Source: Bosea vestrisii (GTDB lineage: Bacteria; Pseudomonadota; Alphaproteobacteria; Rhizobiales; Beijerinckiaceae). From it: a stretch of 64,000 nt of DNA. The stretch's first letter is position 1; each line of letters opens with the position of its first letter. The notes under the pieces were generated by a model. That model was given only the letters and a program-made list of their open reading frames with translations, was not told where the DNA came from and did no database searches. The stretch covers positions 1,240,001-1,304,000 of the forward strand of contig NZ_CP126307.1 of NCBI RefSeq assembly GCF_030144325.1, given 5' to 3'. The translations under genes and the position numbers were made by a program. This document shows, piece by piece, positions 26,787-35,283 of the stretch.

Positions 26787-27332
26787 ATGGCTTCGCCTGC
26801 GAAGATCGGCATCGTCACCGTCTCCGACCGCGCCTCGGCCGGCGTCTATGCCGACGAAGGCGGCCCGGCCATCCTCGACTATCTCGCCAAGGCGCTGACC
26901 AGCCCCTGGCAGGCGATCACACGCGTCATCCCAGATGAGCGTAACGGCATTGCGCAGACGCTGATCGAGCTCGCCGACAAGGAAGGCTGCTGCCTGATCG
27001 TCACGACGGGCGGCACCGGCCCTGCCCCGCGCGACGTCACGCCCGAAGCGACCGAGGACGTGATCGACAAGCTGATGCCCGGCTTCGGTGAGTTGATGCG
27101 CCAGGTCAGCCTCGCCAAGGTGCCGACCGCGATCCTCTCGCGCCAGCTCGCCGGCATTCGCGGCAAGTCGCTGATCGTCAACCTGCCCGGCCGCCCGCGT
27201 GCCATCGCCGAGTGCCTCGATGCGGTGATGCCAGCCATCCCCTACTGCATCGACCTGATCGAGGGACCCTATTTGGAGACAGATCCCGCGATGATCGTCG
27301 CCTTTCGGCCGGGGCAGAAGCCGAAAGGGTGA
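26787..27332 (+). CDS. mog: Molybdopterin adenylyltransferase
   Basis: 181 residues. MoaB/Mog fold with KIGIVTVSDRASAGVYADEGG and the ATP/molybdopterin loop TTGGTGPAPRDVTPEATE, plus the late SLIVNLPGRPRAIAECL. It adenylylates molybdopterin before molybdate insertion. Together with the MOSC protein at 4.5-5.1 kb this is the only molybdenum-cofactor gene in the window. Confidence 0.94.
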   Translation: MASPAKIGIVTVSDRASAGVYADEGGPAILDYLAKALTSPWQAITRVIPDERNGIAQTLIELADKEGCCLIVTTGGTGPAPRDVTPEATEDVIDKLMPGFGELMRQVSLAKVPTAILSRQLAGIRGKSLIVNLPGRPRAIAECLDAVMPAIPYCIDLIEGPYLETDPAMIVAFRPGQKPKG

Positions 27333-27434
27333 ACGATACCTCGACGGATACCGCTACCCTCCCCATATGAGCGTTTATCGGATGGTAGCTTCGATGCTGT
27401 AGGAATTGGGGTCAGATCCCGCCGGAACCCCTCC

Positions 27435-28850
27435 ATGGCTTCAAAGATCGTCCCTCTCGTCATGGCAGGCGGCTCCGGCACCCGGCTCTGGCCGCTGTCG
27501 CGAGACACCATGCCGAAGCAGTTCATCCCGCTGCTGGAGGACGGTCTCTCGACCTTCCAGGCGACGCTGCAGCGCCTCGCCGATCCGGCCTTCGGCGCGC
27601 CGATCGTCATCACCAACAATGATTTCCGCTTCATCGCTGCCGAGCAGATGCTGGCGCTCGGCATCCAGGGCGAGATCGTGCTCGAGCCCGAGCGGCGCGA
27701 CTCCGCCGCGGCCATCGCCGTCGGCATGGTCATGGCGGAAAAGCGCGATCCCGATGCGGTCTGCGTCGCGCTCGCCTCCGACCATGTCGTCGCCGATGCC
27801 GAGGCCTTCCGCCAGGATTGCAAGCGCGCCGCCGGCCTCGCCGCCAGCGGGCTGATCATGACGCTCGGGATCAAGCCGACGCAGCCTTCGACGGCCTATG
27901 GCTATCTCGCCCCCGGTAAAGCGCTGCCCGAGCCCGGCGCCAGCCGCCTCGAACGCTTCGTCGAGAAGCCCAAGCTCGACCTGGCGAAGCAGTACCTCGC
28001 CGACGGCTATCTCTGGAACAGCGGTAATTTCCTGTTCTCGGCCGGCACCATGCGCGAGGAACTGGCGCGCCACGCGCCGGCGGTGCTGTCCGCCGCCGAA
28101 GCCGCGGTCGGCCGCGCCAAACGCGATCTGGACTTCCTTCGGCTCGATCCGGAGAGCTTTAGCCGCGCCACCAAGATCTCGATCGACTATGCCGTGATGG
28201 AGCGCACCTCCCATGCCGGCATGCTCGCCGCCTCCTTCGACTGGTCCGATGTCGGCTCCTGGGACTCGATCCACGCGATCAAGCCGCAGGACAAAGACGG
28301 CAACGTGCTGGAGGGCCCCGCGGTCGCGCTCGACACACGCCGCTCGCTGATCCGCAGCGAGGACGTGCTGACCACCGTGGTCGGCCTCGACGACGTCGTC
28401 GTGGTCTCGACCCGCGACGCCGTGCTCGTCGCCTCGATGGCGGCCGCCGGCAAGGTCAAGGCGCTGGTCGAGCAGATGAAGGCGGAAGGGCGCCCCGAGG
28501 CCAGCGAGCATCTGCGCATCTACCGGCCCTGGGGCTGGTACCAGCGCATCGACATCGGCAGCCGCTTCCAGGTCAAGCACATTCACGTCAAGGAAGGCGG
28601 CCAGCTCAGCCTGCAGAAGCATTTCCATCGCGCCGAGCACTGGGTCGTGGTCACAGGCACGGCCGAGGTCACGCTCGACGGCACGGTCCGCTTCGTCCAC
28701 GAGAACGAGTCGGTCTACCTGCCGATCGGCTGCACGCACCGGCTGAAGAACCCGGGCAAGATCGGGCTCGAGCTGATCGAGGTCCAGGTCGGCAGCTATA
28801 CCGGCGAGGACGACATCATTCGCATCGAGGACATCTACGCGCGCAGCTGA
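27435..28850 (+). CDS. manC: Mannose-1-phosphate guanylyltransferase / mannose-6-phosphate isomerase
   Basis: 471-residue bifunctional ManC/AlgA/XanB-type enzyme. The N-terminal nucleotidyltransferase has GGSGTRLWPLSRDTMPKQF and FVEKPKLDLA. The C-terminal type II PMI cupin starts about residue 360 (RPWGWYQRID, KEGGQLSLQKHFHRAEHW), with metal-binding Q/H/H residues. It makes GDP-mannose from mannose-6-P for exopolysaccharide or LPS. It follows lpsL and mog on the same strand after a 102-bp gap that could hold its own promoter. Confidence 0.95.
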   Translation: MASKIVPLVMAGGSGTRLWPLSRDTMPKQFIPLLEDGLSTFQATLQRLADPAFGAPIVITNNDFRFIAAEQMLALGIQGEIVLEPERRDSAAAIAVGMVMAEKRDPDAVCVALASDHVVADAEAFRQDCKRAAGLAASGLIMTLGIKPTQPSTAYGYLAPGKALPEPGASRLERFVEKPKLDLAKQYLADGYLWNSGNFLFSAGTMREELARHAPAVLSAAEAAVGRAKRDLDFLRLDPESFSRATKISIDYAVMERTSHAGMLAASFDWSDVGSWDSIHAIKPQDKDGNVLEGPAVALDTRRSLIRSEDVLTTVVGLDDVVVVSTRDAVLVASMAAAGKVKALVEQMKAEGRPEASEHLRIYRPWGWYQRIDIGSRFQVKHIHVKEGGQLSLQKHFHRAEHWVVVTGTAEVTLDGTVRFVHENESVYLPIGCTHRLKNPGKIGLELIEVQVGSYTGEDDIIRIEDIYARS

Positions 28851-28881
28851 GAGATTTGCTCGCGGCGGCGTGTTTCGAGTC

Positions 28882-28974
28882 CGTCATGCTCGCCCTTGTG
28901 GCGAGCATCCACGTCTTGAACACCACCCGCTCCAAATGAAGACGTGGATGGCCGGGACAAGCCCGACCATGACG
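28882..28974. repeat. Cloverleaf intergenic repeat, family 2, copy B (inverted relative to copy A)
   Basis: Outer stem CGTCAT/ATGACG. Side hairpin GCTCGCC-CTTGT-GGCGAGC (28888-28906). The inner stem is 11 bp (28907-28917 with 28939-28949). The second side hairpin is GGCCGGG-ACAAG-CCCGACC with one mismatch. The order of side hairpins is the reverse of copy A because the element is inverted. It lies between convergent manC and the peroxidase gene. Confidence 0.88.
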
Positions 28975-28996
28975 GTGTAGTGCCCAGCTCGACTAC

Positions 28997-29554
28997 TCAG
29001 CCCTTCTCCAGCTCCTGCCCGATCGCACGGATGAGCTCGGGCGCCAGCGGATCGCTGCCCGAACTGAAGCTGCCGATCAGGCTGCCGTCGCGGCCGATCA
29101 GGTATTTGTGGAAGTTCCAGTTCGGCAATTCCGTCGGGCGCTGGTTCGCCGCCCAGCGGTAGAACGGATGGGCCTCCGGCCCGCGGACCACATTCTTCTG
29201 GGTGATCGGATAGTTCGCGCCATGGCTTTGCCGCACCGCTTCGGCGATCGCTGCGCCGTCGAGCGGCTCCTGCCCGCCAAAGTCGTTGCTCGGCACCGCG
29301 ATCAGGACGAGGCCGCGGTCGCGATAGCGCTGCCAGAGCTGCTCGAGCCCGGCAAACTGCCCGGCAAGACCGCATTGCGTCGCCGTGTTGACGATCAGGA
29401 TCGGCTTGCCGCGATAGGCCGAGAGCGGAATGCGCCCGCCTTCGGCCCGGTCGAAGCTGAAGGCGTAGGCATTGCTCTCCCCTTGCGCGGCCAGCGCCGG
29501 AGCGGCCGGTGCGAGCGCGAGAAGAGCGAGGATCTGGCGGCGATGGAAGCGCAT
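28997..29554 (-). CDS. Secreted glutathione-peroxidase-family protein
   Basis: 185 residues with an N-terminal export signal containing an RR pair (FHRRQILALLALAPAAPALA, then AQG). The catalytic cysteine is C61 in NTATQCGLAGQF; the partner Gln is in PSNDFGGQEP and the Trp/Asn pair in LPNWNFHKYLI. The family reduces peroxides with thioredoxin or glutathione. A periplasmic location is inferred; many homologues are cytosolic. Upstream lies a 129-bp gap holding the cheY-like terminator. Confidence 0.88.
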   Translation of the reverse strand: MRFHRRQILALLALAPAAPALAAQGESNAYAFSFDRAEGGRIPLSAYRGKPILIVNTATQCGLAGQFAGLEQLWQRYRDRGLVLIAVPSNDFGGQEPLDGAAIAEAVRQSHGANYPITQKNVVRGPEAHPFYRWAANQRPTELPNWNFHKYLIGRDGSLIGSFSSGSDPLAPELIRAIGQELEKG

Positions 29555-29632
29555 GGGAAGCTCCGCGATGGTGCCAGGCTACTGCCGCGACAGCCTACTC
29601 GCCAAGTAAGATATCCGCGAGCGGAAACGAAA

Positions 29633-29656
29633 ACGCCCCGGCGCGGGTCGGGGCGT
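29633..29656 (-). terminator. Rho-independent terminator of the chemotaxis cluster
   Basis: Stem ACGCCCCG/CGGGGCGT (29633-29640/29649-29656) with an 8-nt loop. Read on the minus strand it is followed by TTTTCGTTT. It lies 28 bp beyond the receiver-protein stop and closes the minus-strand cluster. Confidence 0.85.
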
Positions 29657-29683
29657 CGATCGTTCGCGAGGGGCGCCGGCCAC

Positions 29684-30070
29684 TCAGCAGGCCAGAACCT
29701 TCTTCACGCGGACCTCGAGATCGCGCAGCTCGTAGGGCTTTACGACATAATGGTCGGCGCCGTTGGTGGTCGCCTCGTCCATCTTGTCGACCGAGCGCTC
29801 CGAGGTCGCCATGATGATCTTGATCTGGTTGAGCTCCGGCACCGAGCGGATGGCGCGCAGGAGGTCGATGCCGCTCATCCCGTCCATGTTCCAGTCGAGC
29901 AGCAGCAGATCGTAGCGCTTGGTCTGCATCTTCATCAGGGCCTCGCGGGCGTTCTCCGCCTCGTCGATGTCCTGGAACTCGATCTGTTTGAGGAAGTAGG
30001 TCGCGAGTCCGCGCATGCTCTTCTGGTCGTCGACCACGAGGATGCGGTACTCGCTTCTCGCCTTGGACAT
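29684..30070 (-). CDS. CheY-like response regulator receiver protein
   Basis: 128 residues, a single receiver domain with no output domain. The acidic pair is in LVVDDQKSM, the phospho-acceptor is D59 (LLLLDWNMDGMSG) and the conserved lysine is in YVVKPYELRDL. ATG 30070 with GGGAGAG upstream is chosen. It lies after cheB, separated by a 46-bp REP palindrome, and probably serves as a second CheY or phosphate sink. Confidence 0.92.
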   Translation of the reverse strand: MSKARSEYRILVVDDQKSMRGLATYFLKQIEFQDIDEAENAREALMKMQTKRYDLLLLDWNMDGMSGIDLLRAIRSVPELNQIKIIMATSERSVDKMDEATTNGADHYVVKPYELRDLEVRVKKVLAC

Positions 30071-30083
30071 GGCACTCTCCCTG

Positions 30084-30129
30084 GCATCGGACCGAAAAGT
30101 GGATTCCACTTTTCGGAGGAATCCGATGC
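30084..30129. repeat. REP-like nested palindrome
   Basis: Outer arms GCATCGGA/TCCGATGC (30084-30091/30122-30129) enclose CCGAAAAGTGG/CCACTTTTCGG (30092-30102/30106-30116). It sits between cheB and the receiver gene. This sequence type is common between genes in Hyphomicrobiales; one copy is present in this window. Confidence 0.75.
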
Positions 30130-30181
30130 GATAACAATGTGATAGATCATCGTGACCGCGTCCGTTCGGACGCGCGATGAT

Positions 30182-31288
30182 CTACGCGGTGCGCTGCTGC
30201 GGGCGCTCGCCCAGCAGTCCCGCGATGGCGCCTCCGATCTGGTCGAGCGGCACGACCCGATCAGCGGCGCCCAACTCGAACGCGGCTTTCGGCATCCCGT
30301 TTACCACACAGGTCTCGCCACTTTGGATTAACGTCGCAGCACCGGCTTTGCGCATGGCTAACAAACCGTCAGCGCCATCGCGGCCCATGCCGGTCAGCAG
30401 TGCGCCGATCGCATGGCTGCCGAGCGAGCGGGCCACCGAATGAAACATCACGTCGACCGAGGGGCAATGTCCGCTGACCAGCGGCGCGTCCTTGAGATGG
30501 CAGATGAGCTCGCCGCGCCGCTCCTCGATCTCGAGATGCTTCAGCCCGCCCGGCGCCACCACCGCCATGCCCGGGCGCAAGCGCTCGCCATCGGCGGCTT
30601 CGCGCACATCGAGCCCGGTCGCTGCTGAAAGCCTCGCCGCGAACTTGGCCGTGTAGCCGGCCGGCATGTGCTGGACCACGGCGATCGGCAGGCGCAGATG
30701 CGCTGCATCGCGCATCACGGTCTGCACCGCCGGCACGCCACCGGTCGAGGCGCCGATCGCGATCAGCGAGACCTTGCCGTGGTTGGCCGGCATATGCACC
30801 GCGACGGGCCGGGCCGGAGCGCTCTGGGGCCGCTGCTGCGTGACCATCTCCTTCGCAGCCGCCATCAGGCGCCGGCTGGCCGAGGCGCGCTGCAGCGCCG
30901 CGGCGACATGCTTCATGAAGCCTTCGAGCGTATGCGTCGCCCCGTCCGGCTTTTCGATGAAGTCGATCGCGCCGAGCTCGAGCGCCTGGATAGTGTTGTC
31001 TGCACCCGGCCCGCCAAAGGCCGAGACGATCAGCACCGGCAGCGGGTCCTGCTTCAGCACCCGGGCCAGCAACTTGAGCCCGTGACGGCCCGGCAGCTCC
31101 ATATCGAGCGTCAGGATGTCGGGCCGCAGGTCCTGGATCGCATCCCAGCCCTCCTCGGCGCTGCCGGCGACACCGATCACCTGGAAGCCCGGCGTCGAGT
31201 TGACGATCTGCGTCATCAACTTCTGCATCAGCACGGAATCGTCGACGACGAGGACTTTGACCGGGCCGCCGGAGGTCAGCATGCTCAT
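30182..31288 (-). CDS. cheB: Chemotaxis protein-glutamate methylesterase/deamidase CheB
   Basis: 368 residues: an N-terminal receiver (acceptor Asp in ILTLDMELPGRHG, about residue 62) and a C-terminal methylesterase with the catalytic triad in IGASTGG (Ser about 181), VVQHMPAGYTAKFA (His about 207) and TGMGRDGADG (Asp about 304). It demethylates receptors for adaptation. The ATG at 31288 shares one base with the cheD stop (TGATG); a GTG at 31291 is also possible. Confidence 0.96.
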   Translation of the reverse strand: MSMLTSGGPVKVLVVDDSVLMQKLMTQIVNSTPGFQVIGVAGSAEEGWDAIQDLRPDILTLDMELPGRHGLKLLARVLKQDPLPVLIVSAFGGPGADNTIQALELGAIDFIEKPDGATHTLEGFMKHVAAALQRASASRRLMAAAKEMVTQQRPQSAPARPVAVHMPANHGKVSLIAIGASTGGVPAVQTVMRDAAHLRLPIAVVQHMPAGYTAKFAARLSAATGLDVREAADGERLRPGMAVVAPGGLKHLEIEERRGELICHLKDAPLVSGHCPSVDVMFHSVARSLGSHAIGALLTGMGRDGADGLLAMRKAGAATLIQSGETCVVNGMPKAAFELGAADRVVPLDQIGGAIAGLLGERPQQRTA

Positions 31289-31881
31289 CACCAGATCTCC
31301 ACTTCGCCGGCAACAGGCTGGGTCTTGAGGCGGTTGAGATAGGCCATTTCCTGCTCGCGCTCGGGATCGCGCGCCGCCTGCTGGACATGCTGGACCCAGG
31401 CGCGCCCGGTCGCGGGCTGGTAGTGGATCCGGCGCGAGCGCGTGCCGCCGACATCCCTGGAGACGACCGGGATGCCCTCGCGGGCGAGGAAGTCGTTGAC
31501 GAAGATGATATTGCCCTCGCCGATCGCCAGCATGGTAGCGCCGGAGAGCACGCGCGCACCGCCGAAGACCTTGGCCTCGAGCTGGCCGCGCCTGGCACCC
31601 CGCTTCAACAGACCGTTGATCAGTACCTCCATGGCGGTATCGCCATAACGCTCGCCGGCATGGGTATCAGTGCCGCCATTGTTCTTGGGCAGCAGGAAAT
31701 GATTGAGCCCGCCGACGCCGATCTGCGGATCGCGCATGCAGACCGAGACGCAGGAGCCGAGCACGGTGGCGACGATCTCGTCCTTGGCCGCGGTAATCTC
31801 GTGCTCGCCCGGCGCGACGGTGATGATGGTGGCGTCGAAGCGCTGATCGAAATAGCGCCGTGAGGATCGGTTCAGGCTCAT
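31288..31881 (-). CDS. cheD: Chemoreceptor glutamine deamidase CheD
   Basis: 197 residues. The catalytic-type cysteine is in VATVLGSCVSVCMRDP, followed by GVGGLNHFLLP and the GERYGDTAMEVLINGLLKRGA helix typical of CheD. It deamidates receptor glutamines and may bind a phosphorylated CheY. It overlaps cheR by ATGA and cheB by one base, so R-D-B form a coupled adaptation module. Confidence 0.95.
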   Translation of the reverse strand: MSLNRSSRRYFDQRFDATIITVAPGEHEITAAKDEIVATVLGSCVSVCMRDPQIGVGGLNHFLLPKNNGGTDTHAGERYGDTAMEVLINGLLKRGARRGQLEAKVFGGARVLSGATMLAIGEGNIIFVNDFLAREGIPVVSRDVGGTRSRRIHYQPATGRAWVQHVQQAARDPEREQEMAYLNRLKTQPVAGEVEIW

Positions 31882-32729
31882 GGCGTGCGCTCGTAGATCG
31901 TCCGGCCGATCAGCCGCAATTGCGGGTGTGGCTGGGGCAGTGATTCAGAATGGCCGAGATAGAGGAAGCCGCCGGGCTGCAGTAGCGCGACGTAGCGGTC
32001 GAGGATCGCGGCCTTGGTCGGCGTGTCGAAATAGATGAAGACGTTGCGGCAGAAGATGACGTCGAACGGCCCCTTCATCGGCCAGTTCTCGATCAGGTTC
32101 AGCCGCTTGAACGCGATCAGCCGCTTGAGCTCTTCGGCGATACGCGCTTCGCCGCGCCCGTTCTGGCCTTCCAGCTTGAGCAGCGGGCGTAAGTCCGCCG
32201 GCAGCCTGTCGAACTGCTCGGTCGGGTATTGCCCGGAGGCTGCCCGGTCGAGGATGTCGGTGTCGATGTCGGTGGCCAGGATCTTGAAGTCGAGATCGCT
32301 GCGATGGCCGATCACGTCGCGCGAGATCGCCGCGGCGCTGTAGGGCTCCTCGCCCGACGAGCAGGCCGCCGACCAGATCCGGATGCGCCCCCGGCGGCCA
32401 GCCCGCTCCTGGATCAGGCGCGGCAGCACATCCTTGCGCAGATGGTCGAAATGGTGGCGCTCACGGAAGAAGGCGGTGTGGTTGGTGGTGACCGCGTTGA
32501 TCAGCTCCGGAATTTCATCCACTGCCGACGCGGTACGCAAATAGGCGCAGTATTCCGCGATCGAGCCGAGGCCCAGTACCTTGACCCGGCGCGCCAGCCG
32601 CCCGCGCGCCATTGCCTCCTTGTGCTCGCGGATGACGATGCCGGCATGCTCGTAGACGAGCTTGGCCACAAGGGCCATGTCGTCCCGGCTGAGCGTGGTG
32701 TCCGACTGGACGGTTTGAGGCGCAAGCAT
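31878..32729 (-). CDS. cheR: Chemotaxis protein methyltransferase CheR
   Basis: 283 residues. The N-terminal helical CheR domain (LVYEHAGIVIREHKEAM) is followed by a SAM-binding domain with IWSAACSSGEEPYSAA, ILATDIDTDIL and DVIFCRNVFIYFD. It methylates receptor glutamates. The frame stays open to 33035, but that part is the receptor gene in another frame; ATG 32729 is 22 bp after the receptor stop. The beta-subdomain that docks on receptor tails is present in the usual place (ALLQPGGFLYLGHSESL follows). Confidence 0.95.
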   Translation of the reverse strand: MLAPQTVQSDTTLSRDDMALVAKLVYEHAGIVIREHKEAMARGRLARRVKVLGLGSIAEYCAYLRTASAVDEIPELINAVTTNHTAFFRERHHFDHLRKDVLPRLIQERAGRRGRIRIWSAACSSGEEPYSAAAISRDVIGHRSDLDFKILATDIDTDILDRAASGQYPTEQFDRLPADLRPLLKLEGQNGRGEARIAEELKRLIAFKRLNLIENWPMKGPFDVIFCRNVFIYFDTPTKAAILDRYVALLQPGGFLYLGHSESLPQPHPQLRLIGRTIYERTP

Positions 32730-32751
32730 GCTTCGGCCTTGGCGATAAGAA

Positions 32752-34701
32752 CTAGAACTCGGCCCACTCGTCCTTCCGCCCTCCGCCGGCGACGCGGCGG
32801 CGCGGAGTGACGGGGCGGGATTCGGTGGAATGGGTGTCCTGGCGGGCGGGCAGGCGCCGCGGCTCGGTCGGCGCATTCGCGGCGGCCGGGCGCTGCCAGC
32901 TCGGTTCGATCGGAGCCGGCCGCGCCTGGACCGGCGCCCTGCCCAGCTGGAAGAAGCCGGCGAGCTCGCGCAGCGCCTGTGTCTGCTCGGCGAGGTTCGC
33001 AGCCGAGCCGGCGCTCTGCTCGGCCAGCGCCGCATTCTGCTGGGTCGCCTCGTCCATCGTCGCGACGGATCGGCTCATCGCTGCGATGTCGGTCGCCTGC
33101 CCGGCGCTTGCCTGCGAAATCTCCGCGACCGTCGCCGAGACCTGTTCCACCGCCGTGACGATACGGCCGAGCGTCTCGCCGGTCCTGCGCACAAGGCGCA
33201 CCCCCTCGGCGACCTCCGCGTTGGAATTGGCGATCACGCCCTTGATGTCCTTGGCGGCCGTGGCCGAGCGCTGTGCCAGCGTGCGCACCTCGCTCGCGAC
33301 CACCGCGAAGCCCTTGCCGGCATCGCCGGCCCGGGCCGCTTCCACCGCGGCGTTCAGCGCCAGCAGATTGGTCTGGAAGGCGATGCCGTCGATCACAGAG
33401 ACGATCTCGGCGATGCGCGCCGAGGACTGCTCCATCCGCCCGATCGCGCCGATCGTCTCGGCCACGGCCTCCTGGCCGCTGCCGGCGACCGCCATCGCCT
33501 CGCCGGCAAGCGCAGTCGCGGCGCGCGAACGGCTGGCGCTCTGTCCGATCGAGACCGCGAGCTGGCCGGTCGTCGCCGATGTCTCTTCCAGGCCGGCAGC
33601 CGACTGCTCGGTGCGGCCGGCGAGGTCTTCCGCACCGGCCCTGATTTCCTCGGCCGTCGCGGCGACCTGTGCCGTTGCCACCTGGATGCCTGAGACCGTC
33701 TGGGTCAGCCGCGCCAGCGTCTGGTTGAGCCCGGCCTTCAGCTCGCCGAGACGGCCATCATAGCTCCCGTCGACGCGGCCGGTCAGGTCGCCCTCGTTGA
33801 GCCCTGACAGAACCGCCGCGAATTCGTTTGTGGCAGCCTCGACGATCGTATTGATCTCGTTGATGCCTTCGGCGATGCGTTGCAGCGCCTCCGGCTTGCC
33901 GGCGAGCGGCACGCGCCGGGAAAAATCGCCCCCGGCGGCGGCCGCGACGACTGCCGCAACCTCATCGGCGGCACGCAATTCCTCGGTCAGCTCGCGCCAT
34001 TCGATCGTCGAGCCGAGCCTCTGGCCGCCAGGCTGCGTCATGATGGTCAGCGTCAGCGCGACCATGCGCCGGCCTAGCGGCACGCGCATGGTGCGGGCTT
34101 CGGGGACGCCTTGCGGACCGGCGAACAGCTCAAGCACCTTGCCGAGCATGTCCTTGGCCGAGACGCCCGGGAAGGCGGCGCGGAAATCCTCCTGCGCCCC
34201 GCTGAAGAAGCTCAGCAGGGACTTGTTGACGTAGACGACACGGTCCTGCGCGTCGCAGACCATGATGCAGGTGCGGCAGCCGTCGAGCGCGGCACGGATG
34301 CGCCCAGCCTCGATGGAACTCTCCTGGACCTGGCGCAGTGCCCGCGAGAGCTGGCCGATTTCGTCGCGGCGGGCGAATTCCGGCAGGTCGCCGGGCACCC
34401 CTTCGCTGAGCTTTTCCATGCCCTCGCGTAGCGCCGCTACCGGCCGCGTCAGCGAGCGGGCCGCCAGCCAGCCGAGGCCGGCGGCGATGGCGAGGCCGGC
34501 GGCGCCGAACGGTAGCGCCAGACTTGCGAGGCCCGCCAACGTCGCCTCGGCTTGCTGGCTGGACAGGCCGAGGGCACCAAGCCGGGCCGCCGCGCTCTGT
34601 TGCACGGCAAATGCAACGAGCCCGCCCGAAACAGCAACGCCGCCGGCGAAGAGCGCCGGCAGCTTGACCGATAGTTTCGAGAGGACGCCCAGTTGGCTCA
34701 T
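32752..34701 (-). CDS. Transmembrane methyl-accepting chemotaxis protein with PAS-like segment and docking-like tail
   Basis: 649 residues from ATG 34701 (GTG/ATG codons to 34719 are alternatives). Two N-terminal hydrophobic segments flank a very short loop (about residues 10-35 and 60-80), so there is almost no periplasmic domain. A HAMP follows, then a PAS-like part (RTCIMVCDAQDRVVYVNKSL), a second HAMP-like region (GDFSRRVPLAG), and the signalling hairpin IAFQTNLLALNAAVEAARAG. The C-terminus ends DEWAEF after a Pro-rich linker, resembling the NWETF tether for CheR/CheB. Cytoplasmic sensing is inferred. Confidence 0.93.
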   Translation of the reverse strand: MSQLGVLSKLSVKLPALFAGGVAVSGGLVAFAVQQSAAARLGALGLSSQQAEATLAGLASLALPFGAAGLAIAAGLGWLAARSLTRPVAALREGMEKLSEGVPGDLPEFARRDEIGQLSRALRQVQESSIEAGRIRAALDGCRTCIMVCDAQDRVVYVNKSLLSFFSGAQEDFRAAFPGVSAKDMLGKVLELFAGPQGVPEARTMRVPLGRRMVALTLTIMTQPGGQRLGSTIEWRELTEELRAADEVAAVVAAAAGGDFSRRVPLAGKPEALQRIAEGINEINTIVEAATNEFAAVLSGLNEGDLTGRVDGSYDGRLGELKAGLNQTLARLTQTVSGIQVATAQVAATAEEIRAGAEDLAGRTEQSAAGLEETSATTGQLAVSIGQSASRSRAATALAGEAMAVAGSGQEAVAETIGAIGRMEQSSARIAEIVSVIDGIAFQTNLLALNAAVEAARAGDAGKGFAVVASEVRTLAQRSATAAKDIKGVIANSNAEVAEGVRLVRRTGETLGRIVTAVEQVSATVAEISQASAGQATDIAAMSRSVATMDEATQQNAALAEQSAGSAANLAEQTQALRELAGFFQLGRAPVQARPAPIEPSWQRPAAANAPTEPRRLPARQDTHSTESRPVTPRRRVAGGGRKDEWAEF

Positions 34702-34776
34702 CGGCTCGTTGTCTCTCAAGCGATCGAACTGATCTCTGGCCTGTCGGCTGGGCGCTGCCGGCGGGCCATCGGATGG

Positions 34777-35280
34777 TCAGGCGACGCGCAGTTGCTTGTC
34801 CTGGTTGTCACCGCCGTCACGGATCACCGCCGCAAGGTCGAGCAGGGCGACGATCTCGGTGTCGAGCAGGACGAGGCCTTCGATCAGCCCGTGCTCGTCG
34901 CGCTCGAGGTCCGGCGCCGGACGCACCGCGCTGACCGGCACGTCGACGATGTCGGAGACCGAGTCGACCAAGAGGCCGGCGGTCTTGTCCTCGACATCGA
35001 CGACGACGATGACATGAGTCGCGGTGGCATCCGTGCTGCCGAGACCGATCGCGGTGCGCAGATCGTAGACCGCGAGGATCACGCCGCGCAGGTTGAGCAC
35101 GCCGCGCACATGCGGGGCTGCATGCGGCAGCGGCGTCGTCGCCTGCCAGCCCTTGATCTCGCGGACCATGCCGACATCGATGCCGAAGGTACGGTCGCCG
35201 ACCCGGAAGGTGACGATCCGGCGCGCCGCGGACTCAGGCTGCGCCGAGGTGAAGTGCTTTTCGCTGAGCTGCAGGGACAT
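34777..35280 (-). CDS. cheW: Chemotaxis adaptor CheW
   Basis: 167 residues. CheW fold with IVTFRVGDRTFGIDVGMVREI, PHVRGVLNLRGVILAVYDLRTAIGL (cited by halves) and late AAVIRDGGD. It couples receptors to CheA. It starts 3 bp after the cheA stop and precedes the receptor gene in the operon. Confidence 0.95.
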   Translation of the reverse strand: MSLQLSEKHFTSAQPESAARRIVTFRVGDRTFGIDVGMVREIKGWQATTPLPHAAPHVRGVLNLRGVILAVYDLRTAIGLGSTDATATHVIVVVDVEDKTAGLLVDSVSDIVDVPVSAVRPAPDLERDEHGLIEGLVLLDTEIVALLDLAAVIRDGGDNQDKQLRVA

Positions 35281-35283
35281 GGT

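Noticed and set aside
27441..28739. 432-codon open frame on the minus strand
   Set aside because: Antisense to manC, whose motifs are complete and in the expected order.
28882..28974. CRISPR-like repeat-spacer structure
   Set aside because: Only paired palindromes occur; there are no regularly spaced direct repeats and no cas genes.
30084..30129. Rho-independent terminator between cheB and the receiver gene
   Set aside because: No U-tract on either strand and the sequence type is a known form of intergenic REP-like palindrome; it was listed as a repeat.
31878..33035. Longer CheR with 102 extra N-terminal residues
   Set aside because: The extension is Arg/Ser/Pro-rich and overlaps the receptor gene in another frame; ATG 32729 gives the usual CheR length.
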